64,000 bases of DNA, taken from the NCBI RefSeq assembly GCF_003938655.1, contig NZ_RJJT01000006.1, positions 124,001 through 188,000 on the forward strand. The letters are read 5' to 3'. Position numbers and translations under genes: made by a program. The DNA comes from Rhizobium pisi (GTDB taxonomy: Bacteria; Pseudomonadota; Alphaproteobacteria; Rhizobiales; Rhizobiaceae). Positions 1 to 8,894 of the stretch are shown one piece after another. How positions within the stretch are numbered: position 1 is the first letter of the stretch; each line of letters begins with the position of its first letter. Below the pieces are notes generated by a model. It was given only the letters and a program-made list of their open reading frames with translations, searched no databases and had not been told where the DNA came from.

Positions 1-1050
1 CGCGAGGCTTTCAAAGCCGCCCCAGGAATAGCCGAGACCGAAAATCCGGAGCGCGTCGAGGAAGGCATGCGCCTTTGCCTTGAATTTCTCGGGCTGGTCT
101 GCGGCAAGCACAAAGGAAAAGATGCCGCTCGCGCCCTTGAAATCGCGTTTCCAGATGGCGTGAGAGGGAAAACTCGGAAGAGCCGGGTGCAGCACGCGGG
201 CGACATCCTCCCTGCCCTCCAGCCATTCCGCAATATGAAGCGCGCTTTCGTAGTGTCGCTCGAGGCGCAGCCCCATGGTGCGCAGTCCGCGCAGGATCTG
301 GTAGGCATCGTCGGGTGCGCCGCAGATGCCGAGCGCACCGTTGGCGTCCTTCAACCTCGGCCAGTGCTCGGCATTGGCCGAAGCCGTCCCGAGCAGGATA
401 TCGGAATGGCCGGAGGGATATTTCGTCGACGCGTGTATGGAGATGTCGACTCCGTGATCGAGCGGCCTGAAATAGAGCGGCGTCGCCCAGGTATTGTCCA
501 TCATGACGACGGCGCCGTGGCGGTGCGCAACCGCCGAGATCGCCGGAATATCCTGCATTTCGAAAGTATTGGAGCCGGGAGCCTCGGTGTGGACGAGCTT
601 CGTGTTCGGCCGGAACAGCGTCTCGATGCCGGCGCCGATCGCCGGATCGTAATACTCCACCTCGACGCCGAGACGCTTCAGCATTGTATCGCAGAAATGG
701 CGCGTCGGGCCGTAAACCGAATCGACGACGAGCGCATGATCGCCGGCGGCAACGAAACCCAGGAACGGAATGGTGACGGCCGCCAGCCCCGAGGGCACGA
801 GGATCGTGCCGGCCGAACCTTCGAGTGCATCGATCGCCTCGCAGAGCGCGTCCGTGGTCGGTGTGCCGCGCGTCCCGTATGTATATTTCTGCGCGTGCGT
901 CTCCATCGTCCGCGCATTCGGAAACAGCACCGTTGAAGCATGCACGACCGGCGGGTTGACAAAGCCGTGATAGTCGAACGGGTCATTGCCGATATGGGTC
1001 AGGCGGGTGTTGATGCCGGCATTCTGCAGCAAGCTGTCTTTGTCTTTCAT
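1..1050 (-). CDS. metC: cystathionine beta-lyase, 3' part cut by window edge
   Basis: PLP-dependent Cys/Met-metabolism enzyme that cleaves cystathionine to homocysteine, ammonia and pyruvate in methionine synthesis. The first 350 residues lie in the window; the C-terminal few dozen are beyond position 1. The translation from the ATG at 1048-1050 keeps one open frame to the edge. It contains the PLP-lysine motif HASTKYPSGHSD, with Lys at about residue 210, the MDNTWATPL segment, and a terminal GYSWGGFESLA motif that is typical of bacterial MetC rather than MetB. It is divergent from aapJ, the arrangement known in R. leguminosarum. The upstream gap holds no recognisable SAM riboswitch. Confidence 0.93.
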   Translation of the reverse strand, partial: MKDKDSLLQNAGINTRLTHIGNDPFDYHGFVNPPVVHASTVLFPNARTMETHAQKYTYGTRGTPTTDALCEAIDALEGSAGTILVPSGLAAVTIPFLGFVAAGDHALVVDSVYGPTRHFCDTMLKRLGVEVEYYDPAIGAGIETLFRPNTKLVHTEAPGSNTFEMQDIPAISAVAHRHGAVVMMDNTWATPLYFRPLDHGVDISIHASTKYPSGHSDILLGTASANAEHWPRLKDANGALGICGAPDDAYQILRGLRTMGLRLERHYESALHIAEWLEGREDVARVLHPALPSFPSHAIWKRDFKGASGIFSFVLAADQPEKFKAKAHAFLDALRIFGLGYSWGGFESLA

Positions 1051-1275
1051 GTCGGAAATAGCCTTTGGCGAAGGGTCGCGAAACCAAACCTTTGGACGCC
1101 TCGCCGTTTCCGGTCAACCCCTTGAAGGCTGGTTGCCGGTGACGTCGGGGACGATGGATTTTTCGATTTTCGCGTTATTTTTCCGCAACTGGACGCCTAT
1201 TTCATAGCCAATCGCCCATGAATGCAGCCCAATCTACCAAAATGCTGAATTTTGCCGCAATTATTGATGGCGACA

Positions 1276-1304
1276 CTTGACCATAGTGACATTTGCGACT
1301 GTGA
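1276..1304 (+). promoter_or_regulatory. candidate promoter of the aap operon
   Basis: The 360-bp metC-aapJ gap contains CTTGAC at 1276-1281, matching the alphaproteobacterial -35 consensus, followed after 17 nt by CTGTGA, a weak -10. I saw no convincing sigma-54 -24/-12 pair, although aap genes are known to respond to nitrogen control. This is a candidate only; the -10 match is poor. Confidence 0.25.
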
Positions 1305-1410
1305 TAGACCTACTCGCGCCGGGAGGGTGTCGAGGGACATGGGGGCGGCAGGTTTTTCCGCCGGAACTCCCCACAAGAAAATATAAGACAACGGAAAAGG
1401 TTGGGAAAAA

Positions 1411-2436
1411 ATGAAGAACAAGCTTCTGTCCGCCGCTCTCGGCGCAGCAGTTTTGGCACTTGGCGCCTCGGCCGCCTCGGCCACAACTCTCGGAGACGTC
1501 AAGGCGAAGGGTTTCGTGCAATGCGGCGTCAATACCGGCCTTCTGGGTTTCGCACAGCCTGATGCTTCCGGCAATTGGGCCGGCTTCGACGTCGACTTCT
1601 GCAAGGCCGTCGCTTCCGCCGTCTTCGGCGATCCGACCAAGGTGAAATACACGCCCCTATCGGCAAAGGATCGTTTCCCGGCACTGCAGTCCGGCGAAAT
1701 CGATATCCTGTCGCGCAACACCACCTGGTCGATCAACCGCGATACCGCGCTCGGCTTCAACTTCCGCCCGGTCACCTATTACGACGGTCAGGGCTTCATG
1801 GTTCGCAAGAGCCTGAACGTGAAGTCGGCACTGGAACTCTCGGGCGCCGCCATCTGCGTACAATCGGGCACGACCACCGAACTGAACCTCGCCGACTATT
1901 TCAAGGCGAACAACCTTCAGTACAATCCGGTCGTCTTCGAGAAGCTCGAAGAAGTCAACGCCGCCTATGATTCCGGTCGTTGCGACGTCTACACGACCGG
2001 CCAGTCCGGCCTTTATTCGCTGCGCCTGACGCTGAAGAACCCCGACGAGCACGTCGTCCTTCCAGAGATCATCTCCAAGGAGCCGCTCGGCCCGGCAGTC
2101 CGCCAGGGTGACGACCAGTGGTTCGACATCGTGTCGTGGACGGCCTATGCGCTGATCAACGCCGAAGAGTTCGGCATCACCCAGGCGAATGTCGACGAGA
2201 TGAAGAACTCGCCGAACCCCGACATCAAGCGCTTCCTCGGCAGCGAGGCTGACACCAAGATCGGCACCGACCTCGGCCTGACCAATGACTGGGCCTATAA
2301 CATCGTCAAGAACGTCGGCAATTACGGCGAGGTCTTCGAACGTAACATCGGCCAGGGCAGCCCGCTGAAGATCCAGCGCGGCCTCAACGCTCTCTGGAAC
2401 AAGGGCGGCATCCAGTACGCTCCGCCGGTTCGCTGA
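1411..2436 (+). CDS. aapJ: general L-amino-acid ABC transporter, periplasmic binding protein
   Basis: Captures a broad range of L-amino acids in the periplasm and delivers them to AapQM. It has 341 residues, with a Sec signal peptide ending near residue 24 (ASAASA, then TTLGDV) and a family 3 solute-binding domain that starts at DVKAKGFVQCGVNTGLLGFA. The length is that of rhizobial AapJ. It is the first gene of aapJQMP. The 97-nt gap to aapQ holds a hairpin, a common arrangement when the binding protein must be made in excess of the membrane subunits. Confidence 0.95.
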   Translation: MKNKLLSAALGAAVLALGASAASATTLGDVKAKGFVQCGVNTGLLGFAQPDASGNWAGFDVDFCKAVASAVFGDPTKVKYTPLSAKDRFPALQSGEIDILSRNTTWSINRDTALGFNFRPVTYYDGQGFMVRKSLNVKSALELSGAAICVQSGTTTELNLADYFKANNLQYNPVVFEKLEEVNAAYDSGRCDVYTTGQSGLYSLRLTLKNPDEHVVLPEIISKEPLGPAVRQGDDQWFDIVSWTAYALINAEEFGITQANVDEMKNSPNPDIKRFLGSEADTKIGTDLGLTNDWAYNIVKNVGNYGEVFERNIGQGSPLKIQRGLNALWNKGGIQYAPPVR

Positions 2437-2458
2437 TTGCGCACCGCTTGAAAAGCCG

Positions 2459-2482
2459 GGAAAGGCGGTAAAACGCCTTTCC
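2459..2482 (+). promoter_or_regulatory. intercistronic hairpin between aapJ and aapQ
   Basis: A perfect 9-bp stem (GGAAAGGCG at 2459-2467 with CGCCTTTCC at 2474-2482) and a 6-nt loop, without a following T run. It lies just after the aapJ stop. By analogy with other binding-protein-first operons it probably stabilises aapJ mRNA or causes partial termination; that role is inferred. Confidence 0.5.
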
Positions 2483-2533
2483 TCTTCCAAAAAAGAAAAG
2501 CCCAAAAACGGGCTCACAGGGGAATGGCGCGGT

Positions 2534-3727
2534 ATGACGCAAGAGGCTTCTGTACCTTACGATACCGGCTGGAGCTTGAGCTCAGCCATGTACGACCCGA
2601 AAATTCGGGGCATCTTCTTCCAGATCGTAACCGTCGTGGTGATTGCCGTGCTGACCATATGGGTCACGCACAATACGGCGGTAAACCTCGCCCGCAGCAA
2701 CACGGCATCCGGCTTCGCCTTCCTGCGCGGACGCGCCGGCTTCGAGATCGGCCAATCGCTGATCGGCTATTCGAGCGATTCCACCTACGGACGCGCACTG
2801 CTCGTCGGGATCCTGAACACGGTCCTGGTCGCCGTCACCGGCATCATCACGGCAACGATCATCGGCTTCATCATCGGCATCGGCCGGCTGTCGCACAACT
2901 GGCTGATCGCCAAGCTCTGCACCGTCTATGTCGAGGTGTTCCGCAACATCCCGCCGCTGCTCGTCATCTTCTTCTGGTATTCCGGCGTTCTCGCCGTGCT
3001 GCCGCAGCCGCGCGATTCACTGCACCTGCCGCTTAACATGTTCCTTAACAATCGCGGCCTCGCCTTCCCCAAGCCGATTTTCGAGACCGGCATGTGGGCC
3101 GTAGGCATCGCATTGTTGATCGGGATCATCGCCACCGTCTTCACTGCGCGCTGGGCGCATAAGCGCCAGGCGGCAACGGGCAAGCAGTTCCACACGATCT
3201 GGGCGTCGGTCGGCCTGATCGTCGGGCTTCCGATCCTCGCCTTCCTGCTGAGCGGCCTGCCGCTGTCGTTCGACATGCCGGTCGCCGGCAAGTTCAACCT
3301 GACCGGCGGCAGCGTCGTCGGTCCGGAGTTCATGTCGCTCTTCCTGGCCCTCTCCTTCTATACCGCCTCGTTCATCGCCGAGATCGTGCGTAGCGGCATT
3401 CGCGGCGTGCCGAAGGGCCAGTCGGAAGCGGCAGGCGCACTCGGCCTGCATCCATCGAGCATCACGCGCCTCGTTGTAGTGCCACAGGCACTGCGCATCA
3501 TCATTCCGCCACTGACGAGCCAATATCTGAACCTGACGAAGAATTCCTCGCTGGCGATCGCCATCGGTTTCGCCGATTACTTCGCCGTCAGCGGCACAAT
3601 TCTCAACCAGACCGGTCAGGCCGTTGAACTGATGTTCCTCGTGGTTATCGCCTATCTGCTGCTCAGCATCGTGACATCGCTCTTCATGAACTGGTTCAAC
3701 GCCAAAATGGCCCTGGTGGAGCGATAA
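2534..3727 (+). CDS. aapQ: general L-amino-acid ABC transporter, permease AapQ
   Basis: Inner-membrane permease of the Aap transporter. It has 397 residues with several hydrophobic segments, the first at about residues 27-45. The EAA loop that contacts the ATPase is visible near residue 298 (EAAGALGL, then [10 protein letters not shown]). It is longer than typical HisMQ-type permeases because of an extra periplasmic/membrane insertion, which is characteristic of AapQ. It ends 1 nt before the aapM start, so the two are probably translationally coupled. Confidence 0.95.
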   Translation: MTQEASVPYDTGWSLSSAMYDPKIRGIFFQIVTVVVIAVLTIWVTHNTAVNLARSNTASGFAFLRGRAGFEIGQSLIGYSSDSTYGRALLVGILNTVLVAVTGIITATIIGFIIGIGRLSHNWLIAKLCTVYVEVFRNIPPLLVIFFWYSGVLAVLPQPRDSLHLPLNMFLNNRGLAFPKPIFETGMWAVGIALLIGIIATVFTARWAHKRQAATGKQFHTIWASVGLIVGLPILAFLLSGLPLSFDMPVAGKFNLTGGSVVGPEFMSLFLALSFYTASFIAEIVRSGIRGVPKGQSEAAGALGLHPSSITRLVVVPQALRIIIPPLTSQYLNLTKNSSLAIAIGFADYFAVSGTILNQTGQAVELMFLVVIAYLLLSIVTSLFMNWFNAKMALVER

Positions 3728-3728
3728 G

Positions 3729-4883
3729 ATGTCTGTATCCAACCAATCCTTCGTCAGAACCACCATACTGGCACCGGAACCAGCCCCGCCCGGCGAAAGG
3801 GGCGCGGTTGCCTGGGTCCGCAAGAACCTGCTTGCAACACCCAGGGACATAGTGATGACGGTGCTTGCGCTCGCCGTTCTCGCCTGGGTCTTGCCGCATA
3901 TGATCAACTGGCTGTTCATCCAGGCCGTCTGGAGCGGCCCGGACCGAACATTCTGTGCCACAACAGTGCAGGGCGGCATCCAGCCGGATGGCTGGAGCGG
4001 CGCCTGCTGGGCCTTCGTCAACGCCAAGTTCGACCAATTCGTCTACGGCCGTTATCCGCTCGCAGAGCGCTGGCGGCCGACGATCGTCGGCATCCTCTTC
4101 ATCGCGCTGATGACGCCGATGCTGATCCCCCGCGCCCCGCGCAAGGGGCTGAACGCCATCCTGCTGTTCATTGCCCTGCCTATTCTGTCCTTCTGGCTGC
4201 TCTGCGGCGGCTTCGGGCTCGAGCCGGTCGAAACCTCGCTCTGGGGCGGCCTGATGGTGACGCTGGTTCTCTCCTTCGTCGGCATCGCCGTCTCGCTTCC
4301 CTTCGGCGTCATCCTGGCGCTCGGGCGGCGCTCGAACATGCCGATCATCCGCACCGTCTGCATTGCCTTCATCGAAATCATCCGCGGCATTCCCCTGATC
4401 GCCGTGCTGTTCATGGCAAGCGTCATGCTGCCGCTGTTCCTGCCGACCGGCTGGAATGTCGACAAACTGCTGCGGGCGCTGATCGGCGTTGCGATCTTTA
4501 CCTCGGCCTATATGGCGGAGGTTATCCGTGGCGGCCTGCAGGCTATCCCGAAGGGCCAGTTCGAGGGCGCCGATTCGCTCGGTCTCAGCTACTGGCAAAA
4601 GATGCGGCTGGTCATCCTGCCGCAGGCCATCAAGCTTGTCATACCGAGCATCGTCAATACATTCATCGGAACGTTCAAGGACACGTCGCTGGTCTCGATC
4701 ATCGGCATGTTCGATCTGCTCGGCATCGTCCGCCTGAATTTCAGCGACGCTTACTGGGCCAGTGCCGTCACGCCGCTCACCGGCCTGATCTTCGCCGGCT
4801 TTACCTTCTGGCTGTTCTGCTTCGGCATGTCGCGCTATTCAAGCTTCGTGGAACGCCATCTCGATACCGGCCACAAACGATAA
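3729..4883 (+). CDS. aapM: general L-amino-acid ABC transporter, permease AapM
   Basis: Second inner-membrane permease, pairing with AapQ. It has 384 residues and many hydrophobic helices. The EAA-type motif lies near residue 279 ([13 protein letters not shown], then [11 protein letters not shown]). The ATG follows the aapQ stop by one base. The short gap to aapP contains two direct copies of ACGATAAGAA and the aapP ribosome-binding site. Confidence 0.95.
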   Translation: MSVSNQSFVRTTILAPEPAPPGERGAVAWVRKNLLATPRDIVMTVLALAVLAWVLPHMINWLFIQAVWSGPDRTFCATTVQGGIQPDGWSGACWAFVNAKFDQFVYGRYPLAERWRPTIVGILFIALMTPMLIPRAPRKGLNAILLFIALPILSFWLLCGGFGLEPVETSLWGGLMVTLVLSFVGIAVSLPFGVILALGRRSNMPIIRTVCIAFIEIIRGIPLIAVLFMASVMLPLFLPTGWNVDKLLRALIGVAIFTSAYMAEVIRGGLQAIPKGQFEGADSLGLSYWQKMRLVILPQAIKLVIPSIVNTFIGTFKDTSLVSIIGMFDLLGIVRLNFSDAYWASAVTPLTGLIFAGFTFWLFCFGMSRYSSFVERHLDTGHKR

Positions 4884-4917
4884 GAACGCCAAAACGATAA
4901 GAATGAGGGAAAATAAC

Positions 4918-5691
4918 ATGGCTGAAGCTCCAGCGAAAAAGCTCACCGTTTCCACAACGGAAGTGGCGGTCGAGATCATCAACATGAACAAGTGGTACGG
5001 CGATTTCCACGTGCTGCGCGATATCAACCTCAAGGTCATGCGCGGCGAGCGCATCGTCATCGCCGGCCCGTCGGGCTCGGGCAAATCGACGATGATCCGC
5101 TGCATCAACCGCCTGGAGGAACATCAGAAGGGCCAGATCATCGTCGACGGCACCGAGCTGACCAACGATCTCAAGAAGATCGACGAGGTCAGGCGCGAAG
5201 TCGGCATGGTGTTCCAGCACTTCAACCTCTTCCCGCATCTGACGATCCTCGAAAACTGCACGCTGGCGCCGATCTGGGTGCGCAAGATGCCGAAGAAGCA
5301 GGCGGAAGAGATCGCCATGCACTTCCTGAAGCGCGTCAAGATCCCGGAACAGGCCAACAAATATCCGGGCCAGCTTTCCGGCGGCCAGCAGCAGCGCGTG
5401 GCGATTGCCCGCTCGCTCTGCATGAACCCGAAGATCATGCTGTTCGACGAGCCGACTTCGGCGCTTGACCCCGAAATGATCAAGGAAGTGCTCGACACCA
5501 TGGTGGGCCTTGCCGAAGAAGGCATGACCATGCTCTGCGTGACTCATGAAATGGGCTTTGCCCGCCAGGTCGCCAACCGCGTCATCTTCATGGACCAGGG
5601 CCAGATCGTCGAACAGAATTCACCGGCCGAGTTCTTCGACAATCCGCAGCACGAACGCACCAAGCTGTTCCTCAGCCAGATCCTGCACTAA
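4918..5691 (+). CDS. aapP: general L-amino-acid ABC transporter, ATPase AapP
   Basis: Cytoplasmic ATPase that powers AapJQM uptake. It has 257 residues. Walker [10 protein letters not shown] is at about 50-58, the signature LSGGQQQR at about 153, Walker B IMLFDEP at about 173, and the switch histidine in CVTHE near 207. An upstream in-frame ATG at 4903 exists, but the purine-rich AGGGAAA sits just before the ATG at 4918 and AapP proteins begin MAEAPAKK, so I chose 4918. Last gene of the operon. Confidence 0.95.
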   Translation: MAEAPAKKLTVSTTEVAVEIINMNKWYGDFHVLRDINLKVMRGERIVIAGPSGSGKSTMIRCINRLEEHQKGQIIVDGTELTNDLKKIDEVRREVGMVFQHFNLFPHLTILENCTLAPIWVRKMPKKQAEEIAMHFLKRVKIPEQANKYPGQLSGGQQQRVAIARSLCMNPKIMLFDEPTSALDPEMIKEVLDTMVGLAEEGMTMLCVTHEMGFARQVANRVIFMDQGQIVEQNSPAEFFDNPQHERTKLFLSQILH

Positions 5692-5715
5692 GAGAGCGAA
5701 GCGAGCTTGTTGAAG

Positions 5716-5745
5716 ACCCGCCGAGCCTGGCTCGGCGGGTTTTTG
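5716..5745 (+). terminator. Rho-independent terminator of aapJQMP
   Basis: A perfect 10-bp GC-rich stem (ACCCGCCGAG at 5716-5725, CTCGGCGGGT at 5731-5740), a 5-nt loop, then a T run. It lies 24 nt after the aapP stop. Confidence 0.9.
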
Positions 5746-5749
5746 ATAT

Positions 5750-6385
5750 TTAACGGGAGGCCGTTATCCGCAGGAGCTGGCAGAGACCGGCAAGACCGGC
5801 ATCGGAGCCGCCCGAGGCGGAAACATCGACGCAACGAATGAGGATCTTGCGCCGTTGATCGGCAGGCATGCTGCGGAAGGCATCGAGGGTGCGAGCCTCA
5901 GCCGCATCGGCGGTGGCGTCCGGCGCAGCCGCCGTAGCGCCCTGTCCGCTCACGCGGCCGACGGCTAGATTGGCGTTGATGCCGCCAACTGAAGCCGTGG
6001 CTTTGGTATCGATCCCGCGGAAGCCGCCGGTGCGTGCGTTGATATCGGCATTGGTTCCGCGCCCGCCGCCGAGCCTGGCATTGGCGTTTGCGCCGAGGCC
6101 ATTGCTCTCGCCGACACCAGCATTGAGATGGGCATCGACGCCTCGACGGTTGCCGGCATTGGCAGTTGCATCCGCATTGACGCCATTCGAGCCGCCGACG
6201 GATGCCTTTGCTGTTGCATCAACACCGCCTCCGCCACCGAGCGAAGCTCCAGCATTGGCGCTGACGGTATTGCCTGCATTCGCCGTCACGCCGACGTCGA
6301 TCGCCCATGCCTGGCCTACCGGCATGGCAAGGACAGCACAGGATGCGAACAGGACAAGCGGCAGTCCAAGGTGCTTATGAGTCAT
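5750..6385 (-). CDS. secreted protein with 14-residue Gly/Ala/Asn repeats
   Basis: Unknown function. It has 211 residues. The start at 6385 is supported by GGAGG six bases upstream. A signal peptide ends near residue 28 (GQAWA, then IDVGV). Residues about 40-135 are built from 14-residue units of the form G-[VTLI]-[NDG]-A-x-A-x-A-x-x-G-G-x-[NR]. A short charged C-terminus (MPADQRRKILIRCVDV) contains two of the three cysteines of the protein (the third is in the signal peptide). The regular repeats suggest a beta-solenoid-like or extended surface/periplasmic protein; that is inference. It is convergent with aapP across the terminator. Confidence 0.75.
   Translation of the reverse strand: MTHKHLGLPLVLFASCAVLAMPVGQAWAIDVGVTANAGNTVSANAGASLGGGGGVDATAKASVGGSNGVNADATANAGNRRGVDAHLNAGVGESNGLGANANARLGGGRGTNADINARTGGFRGIDTKATASVGGINANLAVGRVSGQGATAAAPDATADAAEARTLDAFRSMPADQRRKILIRCVDVSASGGSDAGLAGLCQLLRITASR
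5981..6268 (-). repeat. tandem 42-bp (14-codon) coding repeat
   Basis: About six to seven diverged 14-codon units within the secreted protein gene. Each begins with a Gly and ends near a GGSN/GGGR/GNRR-like turn. Units are recognisable at protein level at about residues 40-53, 54-67, 68-81, 82-95, 96-109, 110-123 and 124-135. Confidence 0.7.
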
Positions 6386-6758
6386 GATTTTCCTCCGTTT
6401 CCACGGGCCGAACGACCGGTCCCGGCAGAAAATCGAGGAACGCGCGTGCCTTCGATCGATTGGGCGCCTGCACCTGCAGGACGCTCATGCAAGGCAACGT
6501 TATGGACTTGCGAATGTTTCCCTTCGCCGCGCCGCAAGCGGCGTTGCCACCGACAATAATGATTCATGCTTAACGCCATATGAGTAGGAGGCGGGCCGAC
6601 TGTACCAAAAGCGGGCACCAGGCCGATCGCTCTGCCAAGGGATCCTGGTTTTACTATCCTTGATTGAAGAGTAAAAATACCCCCTTGCCCGTCTGGATAT
6701 GCCTGCGGCGAACTCCATGTTTCAGCATGTTCTCATCTACGGAATTGGAGGTTAACGC
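6386..6758. other. intergenic region without a supported gene
   Basis: The gap between the divergent repeat-protein gene and the DUF3597 gene. Short open frames here overlap each other on both strands and lack ribosome-binding sites. It should hold the promoters of both flanking genes, but I could not pick convincing -35/-10 pairs. Confidence 0.5.
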
Positions 6759-7181
6759 ATGGGCATTTTCGACAAGATCAAACATGCAATCTTCGGAGAA
6801 GCAAAAGCAGCCGAACCCGTTGCGACAAGCGCGCCGAAGACAGAGCCCGCACAGGCTCCGGTCTCCCCATCGGCAGCGCCCAGCCCGGCGCCCCCGGCTT
6901 CTCCCGCTCAGAGCAAGCCGACGACCGTCGATATCGTCCCTATCCTCGACGCGGCCGTGAAGAAGAACGGCCAGAAACTCGACTGGCGTCACTCGATCGT
7001 GGACCTGATGAAAGCCGTCGGGATGGATGCGAGCCTGGCCGAACGCAAGGAGCTCGCCGCTGAACTCGGTTATACCGGCGACACCAACGACTCCGCGAAA
7101 ATGAATATGTGGCTGCACAAGGCGCTGATGAAGCGGCTTTCGGAAAACGGCGGCAAGGTTCCCGCTGATCTCCTAAATTGA
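6759..7181 (+). CDS. DUF3597 domain protein
   Basis: 140 residues; function unknown. It begins MGIFDKIKHAIFG, the usual N-terminal helix of DUF3597 proteins. A Pro/Ala/Ser-rich linker (about 18-52) is followed by the compact C-terminal domain (about 55-138: VDIVPILDAAVKKNGQKLDW, then LGYTGDTNDSAKMNMWLHKAL). GGAGG lies seven bases before the ATG. No signal peptide, so probably cytoplasmic. Confidence 0.85.
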   Translation: MGIFDKIKHAIFGEAKAAEPVATSAPKTEPAQAPVSPSAAPSPAPPASPAQSKPTTVDIVPILDAAVKKNGQKLDWRHSIVDLMKAVGMDASLAERKELAAELGYTGDTNDSAKMNMWLHKALMKRLSENGGKVPADLLN

Positions 7182-7213
7182 TCGAACTGGATCGCATCGC
7201 CGCTTCTGGGCGC

Positions 7214-7486
7214 TAGAGCCTTTCCGGGTTAGATTGAAGCATTCTGCCGGAGCAGATTTTCGTCAGGGCAGAGGCGGTTGGCGACGGGCATACCCCAAGG
7301 CACGTCCGAGCGGATCGCCTCTGATCCTGGCGGAAATATGCCCGGCCCTTCGGGTTGGCTGAAACGGGCCGCCTGATCGACCGGCCGGCTTGGCCGTAGA
7401 GCTGGGCTACGACGCGCGCCGGCCGGTCGACCATTCGACTCCGTTTGAGCCAACAGAATGCTTCAATCTAATCCGGAAAGGCTCTA
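7214..7486. repeat. 273-bp intergenic element with 33-bp terminal inverted repeats
   Basis: The left arm 7214-7246 and right arm 7454-7486 are inverted copies with one mismatch. Inside is a second perfect 13-bp inverted repeat (7377-7389 with 7418-7430). There is no credible coding frame. The nested palindromes resemble rhizobial mosaic intergenic repeats or a MITE. I found no clear flanking target duplication by eye. Confidence 0.75.
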
Positions 7487-7658
7487 ACGTAGGCGTTTCG
7501 CGACATGGCTTCTTGAGCGCCCAGGCGACGGATGTGCTACCGCGAGCGCCAACTCTGCCGGCTCTGTGAAGTCACGGGGGCCGCTTGCCTGAAGGCGCGG
7601 GAAGCAATAATCTCGCATCGATTACTTCGGATAATCGACCATGGGAGATTTGCATCCA

Positions 7659-7973
7659 ATGAGATTGATGGCGGTAGTAGGTCTTGTACTGAGTGTAGGC
7701 TGCATTTCGGCGGCGGAAGCCCCCTCGAACTATCAATCCTATCATGGCGGCATTCGGGTCGATACCGATCCGGTTCTGCTGGCGCGATACGATAAAGCGC
7801 TTCAGCACTGCCTGCCGGAGGCAAGTTCCTGGCGCAGAGGCTCGCCGGACTCGCAGAGCCTGCTGTACAACACGGCTCTCAGAAGCTGCCTCTCCAGGCA
7901 AAGCTTCCTTGACAGAGGGGTCTACGCCTATCCGATCCCCAAGGTCTACTTCGATCACTTCCTGGATCGCTGA
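7659..7973 (+). CDS. small secreted protein of unknown function
   Basis: 104 residues from the ATG at 7659; an upstream in-frame ATG at 7641 is less likely because GGGAGA at 7643-7648 then serves as the ribosome-binding site. The N-terminus MRLMAVVGLVLSVGCISAAEA is a signal peptide; the internal Cys is not in a convincing lipobox. The mature part has two cysteines in similar settings (ALQHCLPEAS and ALRSCLSRQS), suggesting a disulfide. No family recognised. Confidence 0.55.
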   Translation: MRLMAVVGLVLSVGCISAAEAPSNYQSYHGGIRVDTDPVLLARYDKALQHCLPEASSWRRGSPDSQSLLYNTALRSCLSRQSFLDRGVYAYPIPKVYFDHFLDR

Positions 7974-7976
7974 TAA

Positions 7977-8894
7977 GAGCAGCCGATCGTTTCTGTCAGC
8001 GGGGAATGCAACGCATTCTCCGGCATCGCTTTGACGAATGCGTTGCCCAGCAAAGCGTTCCTAGTTCCGGCTTGCCCACATTTTCGTGGCCGGCCTTTCC
8101 AGCGGATTTGTTGCAGCCATTGTTTCCGGCCGCATAACCTATGACGATGTCGTCGACGTCAAACAACACCGCTTTATTCCGAAAATCATCAAGATTTTCC
8201 AAGGCCGTTAAGACAGGATCGCTCGTCGGCGGTCTCGTACTTGCAAGCCGTCGGTGACCCGTTCGGCACGCGGCTGTCATTCATGCCTTAGGTACGTCGT
8301 TACCGTTGTAGGTCGTATCGACGACGGCTCTGGGAGACGGCTGAATTGCATTCTTGTCGGATCGCATCGTCGTTGCAATCGACCAGTAGGCGGGTCTCCA
8401 GGGCGGCAAAGCGACCGCTTCCATTGATCTTCCACCAGGACTGCCGGCTGCAGAACGAGGTCGAATCAGCGACCATCGCCGGTGCCATGCGAGCTAAATT
8501 GTTGTCCACATCCGGCAAAATCTATCCAAAAATTGCTGAATTCAGAAAAAAATGTCGATTCCGCTCTTTGGTGGGAAGATTCCAGTCACGCCCATCAGTT
8601 TTTCTAATGTTTTCAATGGATGCATATCTCTGTAGTTGCAGAAAGAATAATTCGCGGCATGCGAGATATATATATTGCCCCATTTTGGGCGACTCGAAAT
8701 TCACCAAGTATTTCAAAACGTAACTTCAGATCGATTTGGATAATGTGGCAGCAATATGGCTATGATTCTCAAGCACTTACTGTCGCGTTGCTGTTGCGCC
8801 CTCCAAAACGTCGCCTTATAACCCGCCGCCGTAACGACTGATTAACTAAAAATGGTAATTGGTAAAGACAACGCTAAGGTTGAGGAACAAGACC
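7977..8894. other. AT-rich intergenic stretch without a supported gene
   Basis: About 900 bp. The right half, roughly 8480-8880, is clearly more AT-rich than the surrounding coding DNA. Open frames at 7996-8280 (-), 8300-8518 (-) and 8346-8723 (+) look random in composition, overlap and lack ribosome-binding sites. It may be foreign or decayed DNA and should contain the promoter of the RTX gene. Confidence 0.5.

Noticed and set aside
1051..1410. SAM-II or other riboswitch upstream of metC
   Set aside because: No matching conserved core or pseudoknot could be found by eye.
7213..7453. Two 73-74-residue frames inside the inverted-repeat element
   Set aside because: They lie wholly in the palindromic element and differ only by frame; not protein-like.
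7996..8723. Three open frames in the AT-rich gap
   Set aside because: Overlapping, no ribosome-binding sites, no recognisable motifs; at best decayed remnants.
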